A stretch of DNA of 64,000 nt from Entonaema liquescens (taxonomy: Eukaryota > Ascomycota > Sordariomycetes > Xylariales > Xylariaceae), in the NCBI GenBank assembly GCA_902805475.1, contig CADCSX010000003.1:2666001-2730000 (forward strand), read 5' to 3'. The position numbers and the translations under genes are program-made. The notes under the pieces are model-generated. The model was not told the origin of the DNA. It did not search any database and saw nothing but the letters and a program-made list of their open reading frames with translations. Shown here piece after piece: positions 46,531 through 59,125 of this stretch (positions are counted from its first letter, which is position 1; each line of letters begins with the position of its first letter).

Positions 46531-47830
46531 TTACTTGAGCTGCTTCAAGATCTCAACCAGGAAGTCCTCGAAGCTCAGGGTGATGTAACCGTCGCGGTCC
46601 TCGTCGTACTTCTTAAAGACGTCGGTCATGCGCTTGAGACTAATGCAAGCCTGGACGAACAAGTCGAAGCTCATGACGCCCTCGTTGCGCTTATCGTACG
46701 TGCGGAACAGCAGGTCGACGAACCCGGGGCTCAGGCGGTAGCGGAAGGCGATAAGCGCGTTGCTGAACTCGTCCGGGCTGATGTTTCCGCTGCGGTCCGC
46801 GTCGAACCGGTCGAACAGCGCCCGCCACGAGGCCAGGAACGACCACAGACCGCAGAATTCCTCGAAGCCGATCGTCCCCGACCGGTCGCTGTCGAACATG
46901 CGGATCATCATGCGCACCGTCTGCGGGTCGAAGGCCGTCCAGTCGCCGTTTACGAGCGCGGCGGAGAGTTCCTTTTCGGAGAGCTGGCCGGTGTCTGTTC
47001 GAGGGGGGGTTAGTTTTTGGGGAACATGACGCAACGCAACGCAACACAACACAGTTAAGAAGAATACGAAAACGTACTGTTCTTATCTACGGCTTTGAAT
47101 AGCGGTAGCAGAGTGGGATCGGCGGCGCCCTCTTGAGGAGTAGGTGAAGGTGGTGGTCGACTCGCAGGAGGAGGGCGGTTATGGGCCGTGGGTCGCGGGC
47201 CGGTCGCGGTAGGTGGCGGCGACATAGTAGACTGTAAGTTTGGCCTATAACCCTGATCGTAACTGTTGGTGTGACTAGGACTGTTGTTGCTATAGCCGCT
47301 TGGGGCATAACCAGTAGGAGTCAGTCTTCCTGTGTCTGTGCGACGAGTTGGAAGGGAGTCGTGTCGAGGGCCAGGAGCGGGCGGTGGAGGTTTAGCTTCG
47401 TAGCGAGCGGACGGGTGAGGCGAGCCTCCTTTCTAACGAAGCGAGTAAAATCAGCAGCTATTTTGAGGCCGAACACGAATAGATAGAAGAGGGGGTTTGG
47501 CGCAGGGGTTAATATAGGGCAGAAAAAGGGTTCAACGGAGGTGCGTGCGCATACTTGATCGGGCTCTGCAAATCTGCGGTTTCAAAAAATAATTAGTTAT
47601 TGTTATTGTTATTGTTATTGTTATTGTTATCACGCATGAAAATAAACCCTCAATGCTTATTATTTATCCCACGAGGTGTAGCTATGATCTCGTTTCAATA
47701 TCATGTTCGCCATCTCTCTCACTCTAGACCACTCGCGGTTCTGAAGCGATGACGATGGCGGGGTATGGGTAGCACTTAGGCCGACTCACCTTGGCAGTTC
47801 ATCCGGATTGTATGGTCTGTTGTAAGCCAT
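46531..47830 (-). CDS. PEF1: Penta-EF-hand calcium-binding protein (peflin/ALG-2 type)
   Basis: Four exons: complement(47790..47830), complement(47555..47573), complement(47078..47432) and complement(46531..46994); 292 residues. Donors are GTGAGT, GTATGC and GTACGT; acceptors are CCGCAG, GTTAG and AACAG. Exon 2 is only 19 bp and encodes FAEPDQ; the order MAYNRPYNPDELPR/FAEPDQ/KGGSPHP is in frame. A Pro/Ser/Tyr-rich N-terminal half is followed by five EF-hands: a degenerate first (DKNNTGQLSEKEL), two canonical loops (DSDRSGTIGFEEF, DADRSGNISPDEF), then DKRNEGVMSFDLF and DEDRDGYITLSFEDF with the two-residue loop insert typical of the fifth hand. Such proteins dimerise and bind Ca2+ in secretion and membrane repair; the yeast relative is YGR058W (Pef1), linked to budding and cation response. 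Confidence 0.92.
47596..47630. repeat. (GTTATT)n microsatellite inside PEF1 intron 1
   Basis: Nearly six GTTATT units. On the coding (minus) strand it reads (AATAAC)n and ends 22 bases before the acceptor of the 19-bp exon, just upstream of an ACTAAT branch-like word. Confidence 0.9.
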
Positions 47831-49921
47831 TGTTATAGATTGTTGTTTATGTCGTTTTGAAGTTCAGATTTGATAATAAGGTAAATAAGGTAAATAATAA
47901 AGGAATGAAGACGGCAAGGACAACGTTTAACGGTGACACCTATTTACTATATGGCACAAGGAGTGGACGCGTAGTTGTAAACGCAGCCCAGCTTCTTTTC
48001 TTGTATGGGATGGTCGATGTTTAAGATAGGCAGTTAAATTGGGAAAGGTGTCGGACGAGTAATAAGCGGCAGTGCAACCGAGTCGTCACGTAGCGGACAA
48101 AGAATAAATTAAAATTCAGCCGCAAAGAAAATCGGGGTCAAGGAAGAAAAGTCCAGGATCATGGGATTTAAGAAAAAAGACGAGAAAAAAAAAGAAGAGA
48201 GAAATTGATGAAGAATTGAACTGGGATGGTATGTAATGTTAATGTATTGAGTCTTTTGGGAATACAACTTCTAGGGCTGCATCTGCGAGACCCAAGACAC
48301 CAAGACCTAAGACCTAAGACCTAAGGAACCCAAGACTGAAGGAGCTAAATTGATAACAATTTTATGGGGTTTGCCGAGAAAATAAAAGTAATATAGTCTG
48401 TATGGTCTGTATGATTTGCTTTATTGTCTCACAAACCCCCGTATCGGGTATTTTTTTTTTATCGGGTAGTGATTTGTTAAAACATTTGTTAACAAACTGT
48501 TCTCTTTTGGTTCTCCATTCTCCAAGAGGAGAAAGATTGTTCGTCTACTGTAAGCTGCTAAGGTAACCATCTGGATGACCATCTGGATGGACTGATGGAT
48601 TGGATGGATATTCGGCACCGCTAGTGTTCCGTCTGACTGATACTAAAGATCCGCAAGCATCAGACTGGCGATCAAAATCAGACACCTCACACCGACGCTG
48701 AGCGGCGGGGGCACGGGGCTGTGTCATCGTCCACCACAAACAGCTTTCTAAGATCCTAGGTTGTTCGCTCCATACGCACTGCTTTAGGTACGTAATAATT
48801 CGTCGGATCATTCCGATGCTTGCTTGCTTGCTTGCTTGCTATCTTGACCGAACGTGGCAGAGATCCTGGGGAATTAAAGCAAGGCGAAACCTCCCAAGTC
48901 TTTCTCGAAGGCTGACTTATATGAAAGAAAGGCTTCTAAAGGGACTAGAATAGGTTCAGCTTCCCCAGTAAGGCTCAGGCATGACGATCCCGTCCCGTCC
49001 CGCATCCCGGACCATCTTCCTATTTTGCTGCCTACAAAGTGGATTGGATGCTAGGCTAAATCCACAGCATCTTACTTTTTCTTTTTCTTTTTTATTCCCA
49101 ACACCTTCGACGCGGTGGATGTTAGTAGGTCTGTGCTATATTACGTAGCAGGTATGACGAGGTAAATATAATATAATAATTTCCGGCTGTGACCTGTAGT
49201 ACGAGTTGAGGCGCATGCTTCCCCCTATTCTTCAAGTCATCGCGGGGTGCATGCGTGCTTTCATACGTATTCTATGCATGAAGTTTCGAGATGCTGCAGG
49301 AGGGATCAAAAATTGGGAGGTCACGTTTTAGGGGGTATACTCCCGTGACGCGGCCTTATTAGTATTTTCCGATATTTAATTATATTATTGCACTTTCCAG
49401 ACCAGCGGTGTTGCAGTACCTAAATTTACCGGAATGACGAATTTCTGGAGCTTAGGTAGCTAACTGCAGCTGTTCGCAGCACGTACCTACACCTACCTAG
49501 GTACAACAGGTCCCAGTACCTTAACGGTTAAGTGCTAAAAATAAGAATTAGTTGGAATAATAAGGCTAGGTAAGTAGGTACCTAGGGTACGGTATTTGGT
49601 ACTGTGTGGCACATGCTCCGTTGGCCGGAGCCGCACCCGCAAAATACGGCAGTCCCGATGGCTTATGAAGCCGCCAAATACGAAAAGCTTGGCATTATTG
49701 TACCATTTCCATTTCCGACCTCCGTCATATGGACAACAAGGAATGTTTCTGATGCACCAATAACGTATTTGTAAGAAGGGACCAAGAGAGCTTTGTTCAC
49801 CAGCTAAATCGAAACTAGCAACTCGGACAAGCGTGCGTGATAAGAGAACCGAAAAAAGGGAAAAAGGAAAAAAAAAAAAAAAGGAAAAGACAACCAAGGT
49901 GACTCGACCAGAATAGTAACT
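47831..49921. other. 2.1-kb spacer with simple repeats
   Basis: Divergent promoter space between PEF1 (minus) and the ChaC-like gene (plus). Contains a GACCTAA tandem (about 48304-48325), GATGGAT-like tandems (48567-48608), (GCTT)n at 48818-48840 and a poly-A tract at about 49868-49881, 40 bp before the ChaC-like start. No coding frame of note. Confidence 0.5.
48818..48840. repeat. (GCTT)n microsatellite
   Basis: Almost six perfect GCTT units in the spacer between PEF1 and the ChaC-like gene. Confidence 0.85.
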
Positions 49922-50952
49922 ATGTCAGCCAACGGGGCACCACCCGAAACGGACGAATTCTGGATATTCGGTTACGGGTGCGTCCATCTTTTGGGTATTA
50001 CCCTAGCTTTATAGCTTAACCTTACTCATAGAATTACAGAAGTTTGATATGGAAACCCCCTCCGCACTACGGTGAGACCCTACACTAAGGCAACTTGCTG
50101 TGTCCTTCCTTTACGTCAACATGTATGCCCAGGCCGAAACTTACTGAAGCTTTCCTGTAGACCGCCGAGTACCAGGTTGGGTCACAGGCTACGTTAGACG
50201 GTTCTGGCAGGTATCCACCCCCTTCACTTCTCCTAACTCAGGAATATAATGCTAAAGTACCTTTAGGCCAGGTAAGCTTAATCCCAGAGAAGAATCGACG
50301 ATGTGGGTGTATAGCTACGAGAAGGATCCCTGTGCTCAATCCAAGCCAAGTATGTATATCATATTCTAATCCCAAGAAAAAAACATCCAGCCAGGACCAC
50401 CGCGGCACGCCCGAGGCCCCGGGCCGCGTCGTCACTCTGATCGAGCGGTCGTTCTGGGCCTCTCTCGTCGACGCGCACGACTCCGCGCCCGAGAAGGTAT
50501 GGGGCACCGCGTACCGGATCCAAGCGGACAAGGTCGCCGAGGTTAAAGAATACCTCGACATCCGCGAGATCAACGGGTACACGATCCACTACACGCCCTT
50601 CCACCCGGCGGACGGGTCCCCCACCATCCGCACCCTAGTCTACATCGGCACCCCCGACAACGACCAGTTTACGGGGCCCCAGGACCCCCAGGCCCTCGCC
50701 GAGCACATCTACGTCAGCGAGGGCCCTAGCGGTCTGAACAGGGACTACCTGCTGGGTCTGGAGAAGGCCCTCGACGAGCTGAGCCCCGAGAGCGGCGATG
50801 CCCACGTCACCGATCTATCGAATCGTGTACGTGAGATCGACCGCAAGCGTCGTGGGGGTCAGTTGCAGGTGGAAGGCTTCGAACACCCCGTCTCGCATGA
50901 GTTCAAGAGAGTTAGCAGCGTAGAAGAGCAAGAAGAGACGGAGAAGGCGTGA
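49922..50952 (+). CDS. ChaC-like gamma-glutamylcyclotransferase (glutathione-specific)
   Basis: Breaks gamma-glutamyl bonds, with glutathione giving 5-oxoproline and Cys-Gly. Exons: 49922..49977, 50040..50071, 50161..50210 and a long last exon to 50952. The joins give EFWIFGYG/SLIWKPPPHY/DRRVPGWVTGYVRRFWQ, the nucleotide-like YGSLIW loop and RRFWQ motif of the family, followed by DHRGTPEAPGRVVTLIE, KVWGTAYRI, EVKEYLDIREINGYTIHYTP, TLVYIGTPDNDQFTGPQ and GPSGLNRDYLLGLEKALDEL. Exon 4 can start in frame at 50377 (adding KKTSSQ; 237 residues) or at 50395 (231 residues). The usual family text has three residues between WQ and DHRG, so neither fits perfectly. The last exon is GC-rich. Start MSANGAPPETDEF is plausible. 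Confidence 0.9.
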
Positions 50953-51602
50953 ATGATCTTTTACAAGGGGAAGAATTGTTATAGACGCTGGCAGGGGCTT
51001 GCATACTTAGATCAAGAAATTAAAGCAGAGAGAAGAAGTATTGAAAATCATGTCGATTGATCTGAGCGCTATTGCTACAGTTCATTCCCGGCTTTGCCTT
51101 CCTCTATCCCCCCTTCCGAGATCGACTTCATGACTGGTTGTCTATGAAAAGGATGAGCCCCTAATCCTTAAATAGTAGTCCACCCGTCTCTGATATTTTT
51201 ATATTTTTATTTTTTTTTCTTTGGTCTTTCGTAGACTCGTAAAATGATGGGTAACATGGATAATCACGTTAATCATGAGGGCTAGAAAGCCTCGAATAGA
51301 AGTTATGGCGAACGAATGTATGTACATAAGTGAGTAGATCCCACTATGATCCCCCCAGGTCTCAGATGTCGAAACTTAATGGTTCAGGGTGATGTAATGA
51401 AATGGTGACAGATGAGGTTACCACCTTATTGGCGGTGCGCATAAGGAGTGTCAGGGGTGTGGGAAAGTTAGACCTCCGAGCGCCGAGTTCACCGATAACG
51501 AGTGTGCCTATTGGGCTAATTTTCTAGCAGATGCCAGTTTTGCATAGATAAGACCGGTGTTGGATTCTGAATTGAACACCTCCTATGTTGTCCAAACCAG
51601 TT
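50953..51602. other. Spacer between convergent genes
   Basis: 0.65 kb between the stops of the ChaC-like gene (plus) and the RRM gene (minus). Has a T-rich run at 51196-51221; no gene seen. Confidence 0.5.
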
Positions 51603-52431
51603 CTACTGGTATGGCGGCTGCCCCTGAGGGGGTTGCTGCTGTTGGTGTTGCGGCTGTTGACCCGCTTGCTGTTGGTCAGGGTAACCGTAGGGTGCATAGC
51701 CTGTAAAATTAATTTTAGTTTAAATTTATATTTAAATCAAGAGGTTCGTGTATCTACCTTGAGGCGGGGGTGTTCCGTAGCCAGCCTGCGGGTAGCCTGC
51801 TCCGCGTCCGTAGGCCGGTGGGTACATTACCGGGTTCGGGATTCCGTACGGAACCGGCTGGCCAGCGGCATAGGGCATCTGAGGTTGCTGTATGTACCCA
51901 CCCCTAGACGGGTAGCCGCCACCTCGTCCGCTACCGCCCCGAGGGCCAGTATCGGATGCCTTGTCGACACGGATAGTACGTCCATCGAATCTAATTTATC
52001 CTGTTAGAAAAATTTTAGAAATACGGGTGATAGGTAGCGCCTTACTCTACGTTGTTCATGCCGGCAATGGCATTCTGTGCATCTGCCTCATTCACGTATC
52101 GGACGAATCCAAAGCCTCTGCTTCGGCCAGTGTCGCGATCTTTGACGACAACCTAACATAAAGTTTCGTCAGCCTTGAGTCTAGCTCTTAATTATTAATG
52201 TTGGGGTTTAAAAATTCCCACGTGGAAGATAATGTAGATAGCATAAGGAAGATGATGAGACCACATACCGCTTCCTCGACAGGACCAAATTCTTCAAACT
52301 TCTGTTTGAGAGTAGCATCTTCAGTATGCCATGCAAGCCCACTAAACGGATTAAAACATTTGAATTAGCCAAGTGAACAATGAATGGGAGACTTTGCTGT
52401 ATCTTTCTTACCCAATGAATAGCTTAGACAT
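51603..52431 (-). CDS. Glycine/Tyr/Gln-rich RNA-binding protein with one RRM
   Basis: Five exons: complement(52412..52431), complement(52269..52341), complement(52046..52152), complement(51758..51990) and complement(51603..51700); 176 residues. All four introns have GT..AG ends (GTAAGA, GTATGT, GTAAGG and GTAGAT donors). The RRM fills residues 1-80: RNP2 LFIGGL (4-9), the ATLKQKFEEFGPVEEA helix and RNP1 RGFGFVRY (43-50). It ends EFDGRTIRVDKASD. The tail has RGG/RGGGY boxes, a Pro/Tyr/Gly stretch (YGIPNPVMYPPAYGRG) and a Gln-rich end. This is the layout of cold-shock-type or glycine-rich RRM proteins that act in mRNA metabolism. Because the exons are short, the gene does not appear as any long open frame. 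Confidence 0.92.
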
Positions 52432-52581
52432 TGCTGCTGGCTGGAGATGTCGATTGAAAATTATTAGCCTGTATTAAATGAGGTTAATAATTGACCCGTA
52501 CTAATGAAGTGTAGATGGAGGTTGAAATGATTAGGTACATGTAGTTTATGTAGGTGATTAAGGTACCTGAGGCTGTGGTTG

Positions 52582-52631
52582 GGTATTTGGTATTTGGTGT
52601 TTGGTATCCGGTATCTGGTATCTGGTATCTG
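52582..52631. repeat. GGTATYTG-type short tandem repeat
   Basis: About seven imperfect 7-bp GGTATTT/GGTATCT units upstream of the RRM gene. Confidence 0.75.
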
Positions 52632-55070
52632 AACAAACTACGAGGAGTAGCCTGCAAGATAGCAGCAAGGGAGGAAAGAACTAATAGTAGTCCCACTAAT
52701 TATATGATGGGCAGGGGCGGGAGATAAAAAAAAAGATAGATGCACGAACAGTTCTTTTGATTCCTGACCTGCAACTTTTTTACAAACTGCAGTTGCCTTA
52801 TTTCCGACTTGCAAACTTCAGGGTTGACCGGTAGCCGATGCCAGATGGTCTGCAGATGCTAGGACTTAGGTGACGTATCTGATAGCTGATAGCTGATAGG
52901 TGCAAGGGTAAACAAGTGAAAAGTATTTTGGTATTTTGGTATTTTGGTACAGTGAAGACGGCAGGGTTGATAATGTACGAAATGCAAGATCCAGACGGCC
53001 GGTTGGGCAAGGATTATAAAAGTTCCAATGGTTAAAGCAAATCGAAGGTGTTTTCGTAACAAGTCGACCAGTACCTGCTAGCTAGAATGAGGGATGAAAG
53101 ATATCTACCTAAGTATGTACTCGAGGCCGCCTGGTTTTATACAATATCTTCTACTTACCCCAAGCAGATACTATCAACCCGTAAAGACCTCAATAAGCCT
53201 ACACCCATCATCAACAAAGACAGAAAAGAGGGAGCCAGCAGGGATGCCTTCAAAACAAGCATCAAACAGAGGAGGTGCAAGTGACCTCGAACTGCCCTAA
53301 GAACATGGTATGAGACTCCACGCGGCACAAACTACATGTGCCAGATGAGTCGTTAAGTCGGCTCTATCCTAAAATGGAATGCCAGTATTCGGCGGTATAC
53401 TTGCTTCGTGTGGCCCAAGTTGCTAAGACATGATGCGATTAAAGGAGGTGCGTCGGCTTCGAGAACGATCTGCGAAGCGTCTGCATAGTTAGCACTCCGA
53501 TTACCTAGGCAGGCTATACTCCACATCCACCTGTCCTCGACTCCTCGTTGAATACGGCCGATCATAGTTGTCAAGGTCTCATGTCCGGCACCCTAGGTAG
53601 TAAATAGTGAATACTAGAGTTTCGTGATCCTTGTCCGGGGGCTAAAAAAAGAATGCTATAGTCTGTTCGCCATCTACCTCTAGTCAGAAAATTTGAGGCC
53701 CTATGAAGATAGTTCTTGGTTAAAACTTGCTAGGCCTGAAATAGCTGTAACGAGCTCGAAGAATATGAGGAAAGGCGCAATATCCAATCACGCAAGGGTA
53801 CCAATTCTGGACCCCCGACATCTGTGATCGACCAATCGCCATTGGACATCAGTTCGAAACAGGAAGTCTTATTTGCTTGGCTCGATAATGCGAGAGAACA
53901 TAGCGCCTCTCCCATCATAGTCTCCCGAGGGGCTTTACCCACAAGGCTAGACCCTGCGTTAGTGCTAAAGGCTATTACTATACGAAAATCACAATCCACG
54001 TTGCTTTCCAAGATGGAGTTTTAGGAGGGGGGTGTATTAGCTAAGTTCATCAAAGTATCGCAAGAGCTTGCAACATGGCAGAGCTCCGAAAAGAGTTAAC
54101 CAACAACACCAACTATCCTGGTATGATTCGAGACGGACCAGGATGATAATATACTGCATTCAGATGTGGGCGAAAGTGAAACGTCGAAATACTGTATCCC
54201 GGGATATACACTCTTAGAGACAGGATGCAGAACTGATTTCGTCCAACTTAGATATTTGACTAGGACCTGAATAACCCCCTAGTTGTTCTCTTTAGGCCAT
54301 GCTGTTATATATTATAAGATATTTATGGCTTCATATTGGCTTGGTGAAGAGAACCGAGTCTGATCCAATAGTGCAAAATAAAGCCGCTACGTAGCGAGAT
54401 CGCTTGAAAAAAATTTACCTGCTAACCTTTTTGGTAATGTGCTGTGTAGGTACCTTTGCGTAAATCTCGGTTGTCGGTGAGATAGTAGCAAGTTGTGAGT
54501 CCACGATACCTACGTAAACGATGGAATAGTGTGGATGTAGGTTGCGTGTTCAGGTAGATACAAAAAAGGATAGCAACTAATGGCTATAACAAGTAGGAAT
54601 TCGATAGTAGAGGTAATTCGGCCCAGATTCGATACAAGATACGTTCCGCGTATCCAAAGGCTTGATCACATGGGATGCGACGTTGTATGCGGCCGTGGAG
54701 GTCGCAGTTGATCGTTGAGCGATTTTGATCCATATGCCGAGTCCACTTAGGAGAAGACTTACAGCTACACGAACGGGCTAGAGGTGTCTATCAGATCGTA
54801 AGGCTGTGTGTAATTGTGCATATCGTTTAGCGTGACCTGTTGATGGGACCGGCTAGTGCCCCGAATCACCATCCCTTGACTCGGGGGGGGGCTTGGGTAG
54901 AATACAAACACAGGGTAATGAAACGCGTTGGACCTAAACTGAAAGAAGAAGTTTGTCGGCAATCACGAAGCTGATCAAACCAATTAGTTCAGGGACAAAG
55001 TGGACGCTTAACACGCAACATTGATAGGAGGTAGGTATGTAGATGTGTAGATGTGGATAATATCAAAACT

Positions 55071-55100
55071 GCGAAAGTGCGAAAGTGCGAAAGTGCGAAA
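55071..55100. repeat. (GCGAAAGT)n tandem repeat
   Basis: Nearly four perfect 8-bp units in gene-free sequence. Confidence 0.85.
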
Positions 55101-56328
55101 AGCTCAAAAGTTGTAGGTTAATTCTTTAGTGCAAGATCCTTACCTAAGTGATGGGTAAGGTAGTACCTATAAGGTGGTACCTGAACGGCCGCGGGGTCGC
55201 ACAAACCAAATGGGACCAATTGGATCTAGAAATTCCAATTCCTAATCCAGGGGCAATCAGGGGTATTCTTGGCATTGATTTCTCAGACGTCTTGAGATTG
55301 AAGCTTAGCTTTTAACAACGCTACCCATAATGCACAACACACACACTGCTGACATCGCATGCGGCTCTTACAATACGCACGCGTCAACCCGTATTTATCT
55401 GTATGTAGCATTTTTTAACGTTTTTAGCACCTATGATGGTAATGGAATCCGGGCTAGATGAATGATGAAAACTTGCCAAGTGAGAGCAAGCGCCGATCCC
55501 GCCCTAAACTCTAAATATAGACACTTATAGATACGCATGTAGATTGAATATGAGATTTTGGGAAGTGGTTGGAAATTCGGTCGTAACTACCTTTAACAAG
55601 CATCAAGATCGTTAAGTCTCCGTTTCGACAGACCATCGAAGCTACATGCTTTCCACATATACTTAATATATACCTGATATATATATATATATCTTCATTC
55701 ACGTATCAATCCGTATCTATATCCTTTTTCCTTAAATATATCCCTCAAAAGGTACACATCCGTCACTAATGATGTAGGTTTAGTACATGTGTGTACATGT
55801 GAATGATACCCTTACTTATCCTCGGGAAGTGATGACATAGGCAAACCCCACATGAAGAGGTACATATGCTCCTTCCGTCAAGATGCCAGAATGTATAACC
55901 GGGAACGCATTATGTATCTCACCTGGGCACTTACCCGCACATGTGAACAAGGTATACGCTTAGTAATTCCTAAATAATATTACTTGCATAAACTTGAACT
56001 GGGAGCTAAAGTCTTAGGTTCCGTAGCCCTGGGATATTCTAACCGTTGTGCCGAAAACACAACCTGGTCCCATGCATCCCATCTCGTCTATACTTGCCCT
56101 CTCATGGCTAAGAACATTATCTACCACGTTATACCCTAAGCTTACACTATGTAGACCTACGATCTTGACGTAATATATTTGCTTTGTCTCAGGAACCTCT
56201 TTGCTGTTTCAACTCATACTTTGAGATAAGCTGTTGGGAGGCCTCTATACAACCTTCGCGTCACTCTTCATATTATCAACGTCGTTATAATCGGCTACGT
56301 GACGAAAACAACTCACAACTCATACGAA

Positions 56329-59043
56329 ATGTCCAATAATAGGTCACGGCTGAAACGTCCACGTCAACCCCACAAGAACAACTCAAATCCCGTAGAGTCA
56401 ACCAGCGCGTCGCAGCCGCAGGTACGCTATGACATTGTGGAAGACTGGCTAGAGAAGACGGCGAGGCCAGCTTCCCACCCCTGGCCAAGTACGTCACAAG
56501 GGTATCGAAGCGAGGTTCCACGCCATAGCTCCCTATGCGAACCACTTGATGTGACGTCCCCATACAATAAACGCCCTAGGCGTGTAGATCCGAGATGGAG
56601 TCCTCGTCACGACTTTCCTAGTCACTATGCACACCAATCAGCTTCCCCATTTGAGACCTCGGCCCTGAGGAATTCGAGAAAGTCTACGCGAAGGCGGACA
56701 GCCCTCAGCGATAGTTCGTTCATCAGCGGTTTTGAGAATACTATGGGGCTTCCTGGCTCTACTCCTGGCTCCACTCGAGAGGATCATGTGGACAAGATGA
56801 CTTCCAGAGTCCCGAAAGACGCAGGTTTGGGACCTCTCGATACTTCGTCAACAACGTCTCATGCAAACGAACAGCCGAACTTCAAGAAGAGGCCTAGAAG
56901 AAAGACTAGGGAAGATAAATATGAGATGAAGAAAAGCAAACATGATCATAAAGAAAAAGACGACATAGATCATCATAGCCGGAATAAAAAGCGCAAGAAG
57001 GTTGAAAAGAGGAAGTCCATGGCATCTAGCAAAAACGTAATGAATAACTTCACATCCAATGCTGTTCTCAATGATCGCATCACGGTAAGATCCCTATTAT
57101 AAGTTATTAGTGATATTACTCTAACCATGTTCAGGTTCAACCGCACCTCAAGCCTGGCTTGTTTGACAATGGAAGGACATCAAAAAAACAGCCAAGTAAG
57201 GATTCGCTAGCAAAATCCTTGACTTGTAGGAATCTAATAGCAAGCAGTATCCGATTTGACCTTCTCCGACATGCAGTTTCTAAAGCATCAGAGTAGTGCT
57301 GCTCCGCCAAAAGCATTATCCAAGTCCCGTCTGAGAGAAAAACGGCGAGAAGATCGGGAAATGGAGGCAGTATCATCTTTTTTTCTACCGCATAAAACCG
57401 ATGAAAATTGTTATAGGCCAAGGCCTTGCGGGTTAGATACTAGTAGGAACTACCAGCACACGACACACCGTGTCGAACAGCTCACGTCCCCCTATAGGAA
57501 ACAGTCTTCTAAGTCACCGTCTTCAAGCCATCATGAATATACATATAACACATCCCGAGCTCAACATGAGACTGTCAGTATTGCCAGAGCAGACTCTCTT
57601 GGATCGATTATAGACGAAAACGATGCAGGTAGGGATACAACATATTTAACGTGGTCTAGTAGTCGCCACTCGCCGCGTATTAATGAAGGGAACGATCGCT
57701 CGAGCCCGAATGCACAAGGTTCAGTCCGAACGATGATTCCCGAATTAACGAGAGCGAGTCTAACAGCGATAGGAGTGTGCCAAAAGACTGGGGTTCCTTC
57801 ACGTAATGATCGCACAACTGAAATGGTTAAGGGGAAGAAGATAATTGAGACAGAAGCATCCAACGCTTGCCGCACCAAATTAGAAGACGCTCACTACAAT
57901 TTACACCAAGGGCCCACTAGATTCCATAAAGTGAGGTATCGAGATCAGGCTATAATGACCGAAGATCCCTCTGAATTCTCCGAGTCACTAGAAGCCGTTC
58001 AGATAACAAAGGACTATCCGCCCGAGCCTCAAGGAGAGCAAAATCCAAATATACCAAACATCTCCAGTGATGTTAGCCGCCACCAAATTGTGAGAGAAGT
58101 TCGCCGAACTCCTATCGAAACGGGTCATTCAAGACAAAATGTTGAGGTTTCACATGGCTTAGATGGTACGGCTACCACTGTCAATCAATACCCCAAGATG
58201 ACAGCTATAGACACGCCTCAAAACTTTGGGAGGCAGCAAAAGCAGACGAGCGAGAAAGCATCTATAACTTCCAGGGATGCAATGCCTCCTCCGCCTATGC
58301 CATATAGTAGGGACACCTCCCCGGCCGTGCCCCACGCCAGCGTAGAGTTTAATGCACCAGGACAAAAGGCGGCTCCAGCTGATTTAAAAGTCCCACAATT
58401 TTTTCATGTAGCAGATGATAATCACAATGTACAAGCCAGCGAGAAACCCCTCGGAAAATGTAGCCAAGCTTTGTTGTATGAATCAGTCGCCAGTAATGGA
58501 CATATCCTGCCAACTTGTAGTAGCTTTACCTGGACACCTCAAAACATTGGCTTACCACGACCAAGAACAAACCCGCCTCCTTACGTGAATCAAGATGAAA
58601 GGGGACTGAGCAGAAACTCGTATCAAAGAAATCCCATGAAGCCACAGGAACTTGAGACTATGGCCGAATTTATTACCAGAATAGAGAACGAGTCACAGTG
58701 GCAATTCCCTCCACGCGGTTATGATATATCAGGGCTAGGAGAGACAGCGTTAGACCCGACTACGCTCGATGTAGAACTATCCCACGAACAGCCTCTAGTT
58801 CGCAATACGGAGGAAGCACCTCTCGACTTACCTCATGACTCCCACTTCAATAGTTCTAATACAGGAAGGCCGAGGACAAATGAATTACGCGAGGAGAATT
58901 CAGGTACTGAGGCGCTTCATACCCAGCAGAGGATTGGTATTCTTGATATTTTACCCGGCTCTATGCAGCCGTTAGAGGAATTCGAGGAGGAACGTTTTGA
59001 AATGTCAAGCTTCTGGCAGCCGAATCGGTTCTCTCGATTTTGA
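56329..59043 (+). CDS. Large basic Ser-rich fungal protein of unknown function
   Basis: Three exons: 56329..57084, 57135..57195 and 57248..59043; 870 residues. Introns are 50 bp (GTAAGA...TTCAG, with CTAAC branch) and 52 bp (GTAAGG...AGCAG); the second join reads KKQPISDLTFSDMQFLKHQ. The start ATG at 56329 (MSNNRSRLKRPRQP) is the first in frame. Exon 1 ends in a dense Lys/Arg/His region (KRPRRKTREDKYEMKKSKHD, RNKKRKKVEKRKSM) that would act as a nuclear signal. The rest is hydrophilic and probably disordered, with short conserved-looking patches (DLTFSDMQFL, ETMAEFITRIENESQWQFPP, NTGRPRTNELREENSG). I do not recognise a domain. AT-leaning codon use contrasts with the GC-rich 5' half of the convergent lyase gene that follows. 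Confidence 0.75.
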
Positions 59044-59125
59044 TATATATACTACACGCCGAGATATTAGTACCATGTTTCAATGTACACTTACAACCAT
59101 CCTAGGATTAATATTTAACAATGGT

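Larger units (their letters stand above)
52432..56328. other. 3.9-kb spacer with short tandem repeats
   Basis: Contains GGTATYTG-like tandems (52582-52631), GGTATTTT units (52923-52949), GCGAAAGT units (55071-55100) and a TA run (55676-55692). Frames at minus 53353-53574 and minus 53730-54011 are open but I could not tie them to a family. The final kb is the promoter side of the next gene. Confidence 0.5.

Noticed and set aside
53353..54011. Minus-strand frames considered as fragments of a HET-type protein
   Set aside because: Only vague resemblance (e.g. RWMWSIACLGNRSANYADAS); no core motif, so I do not name it.
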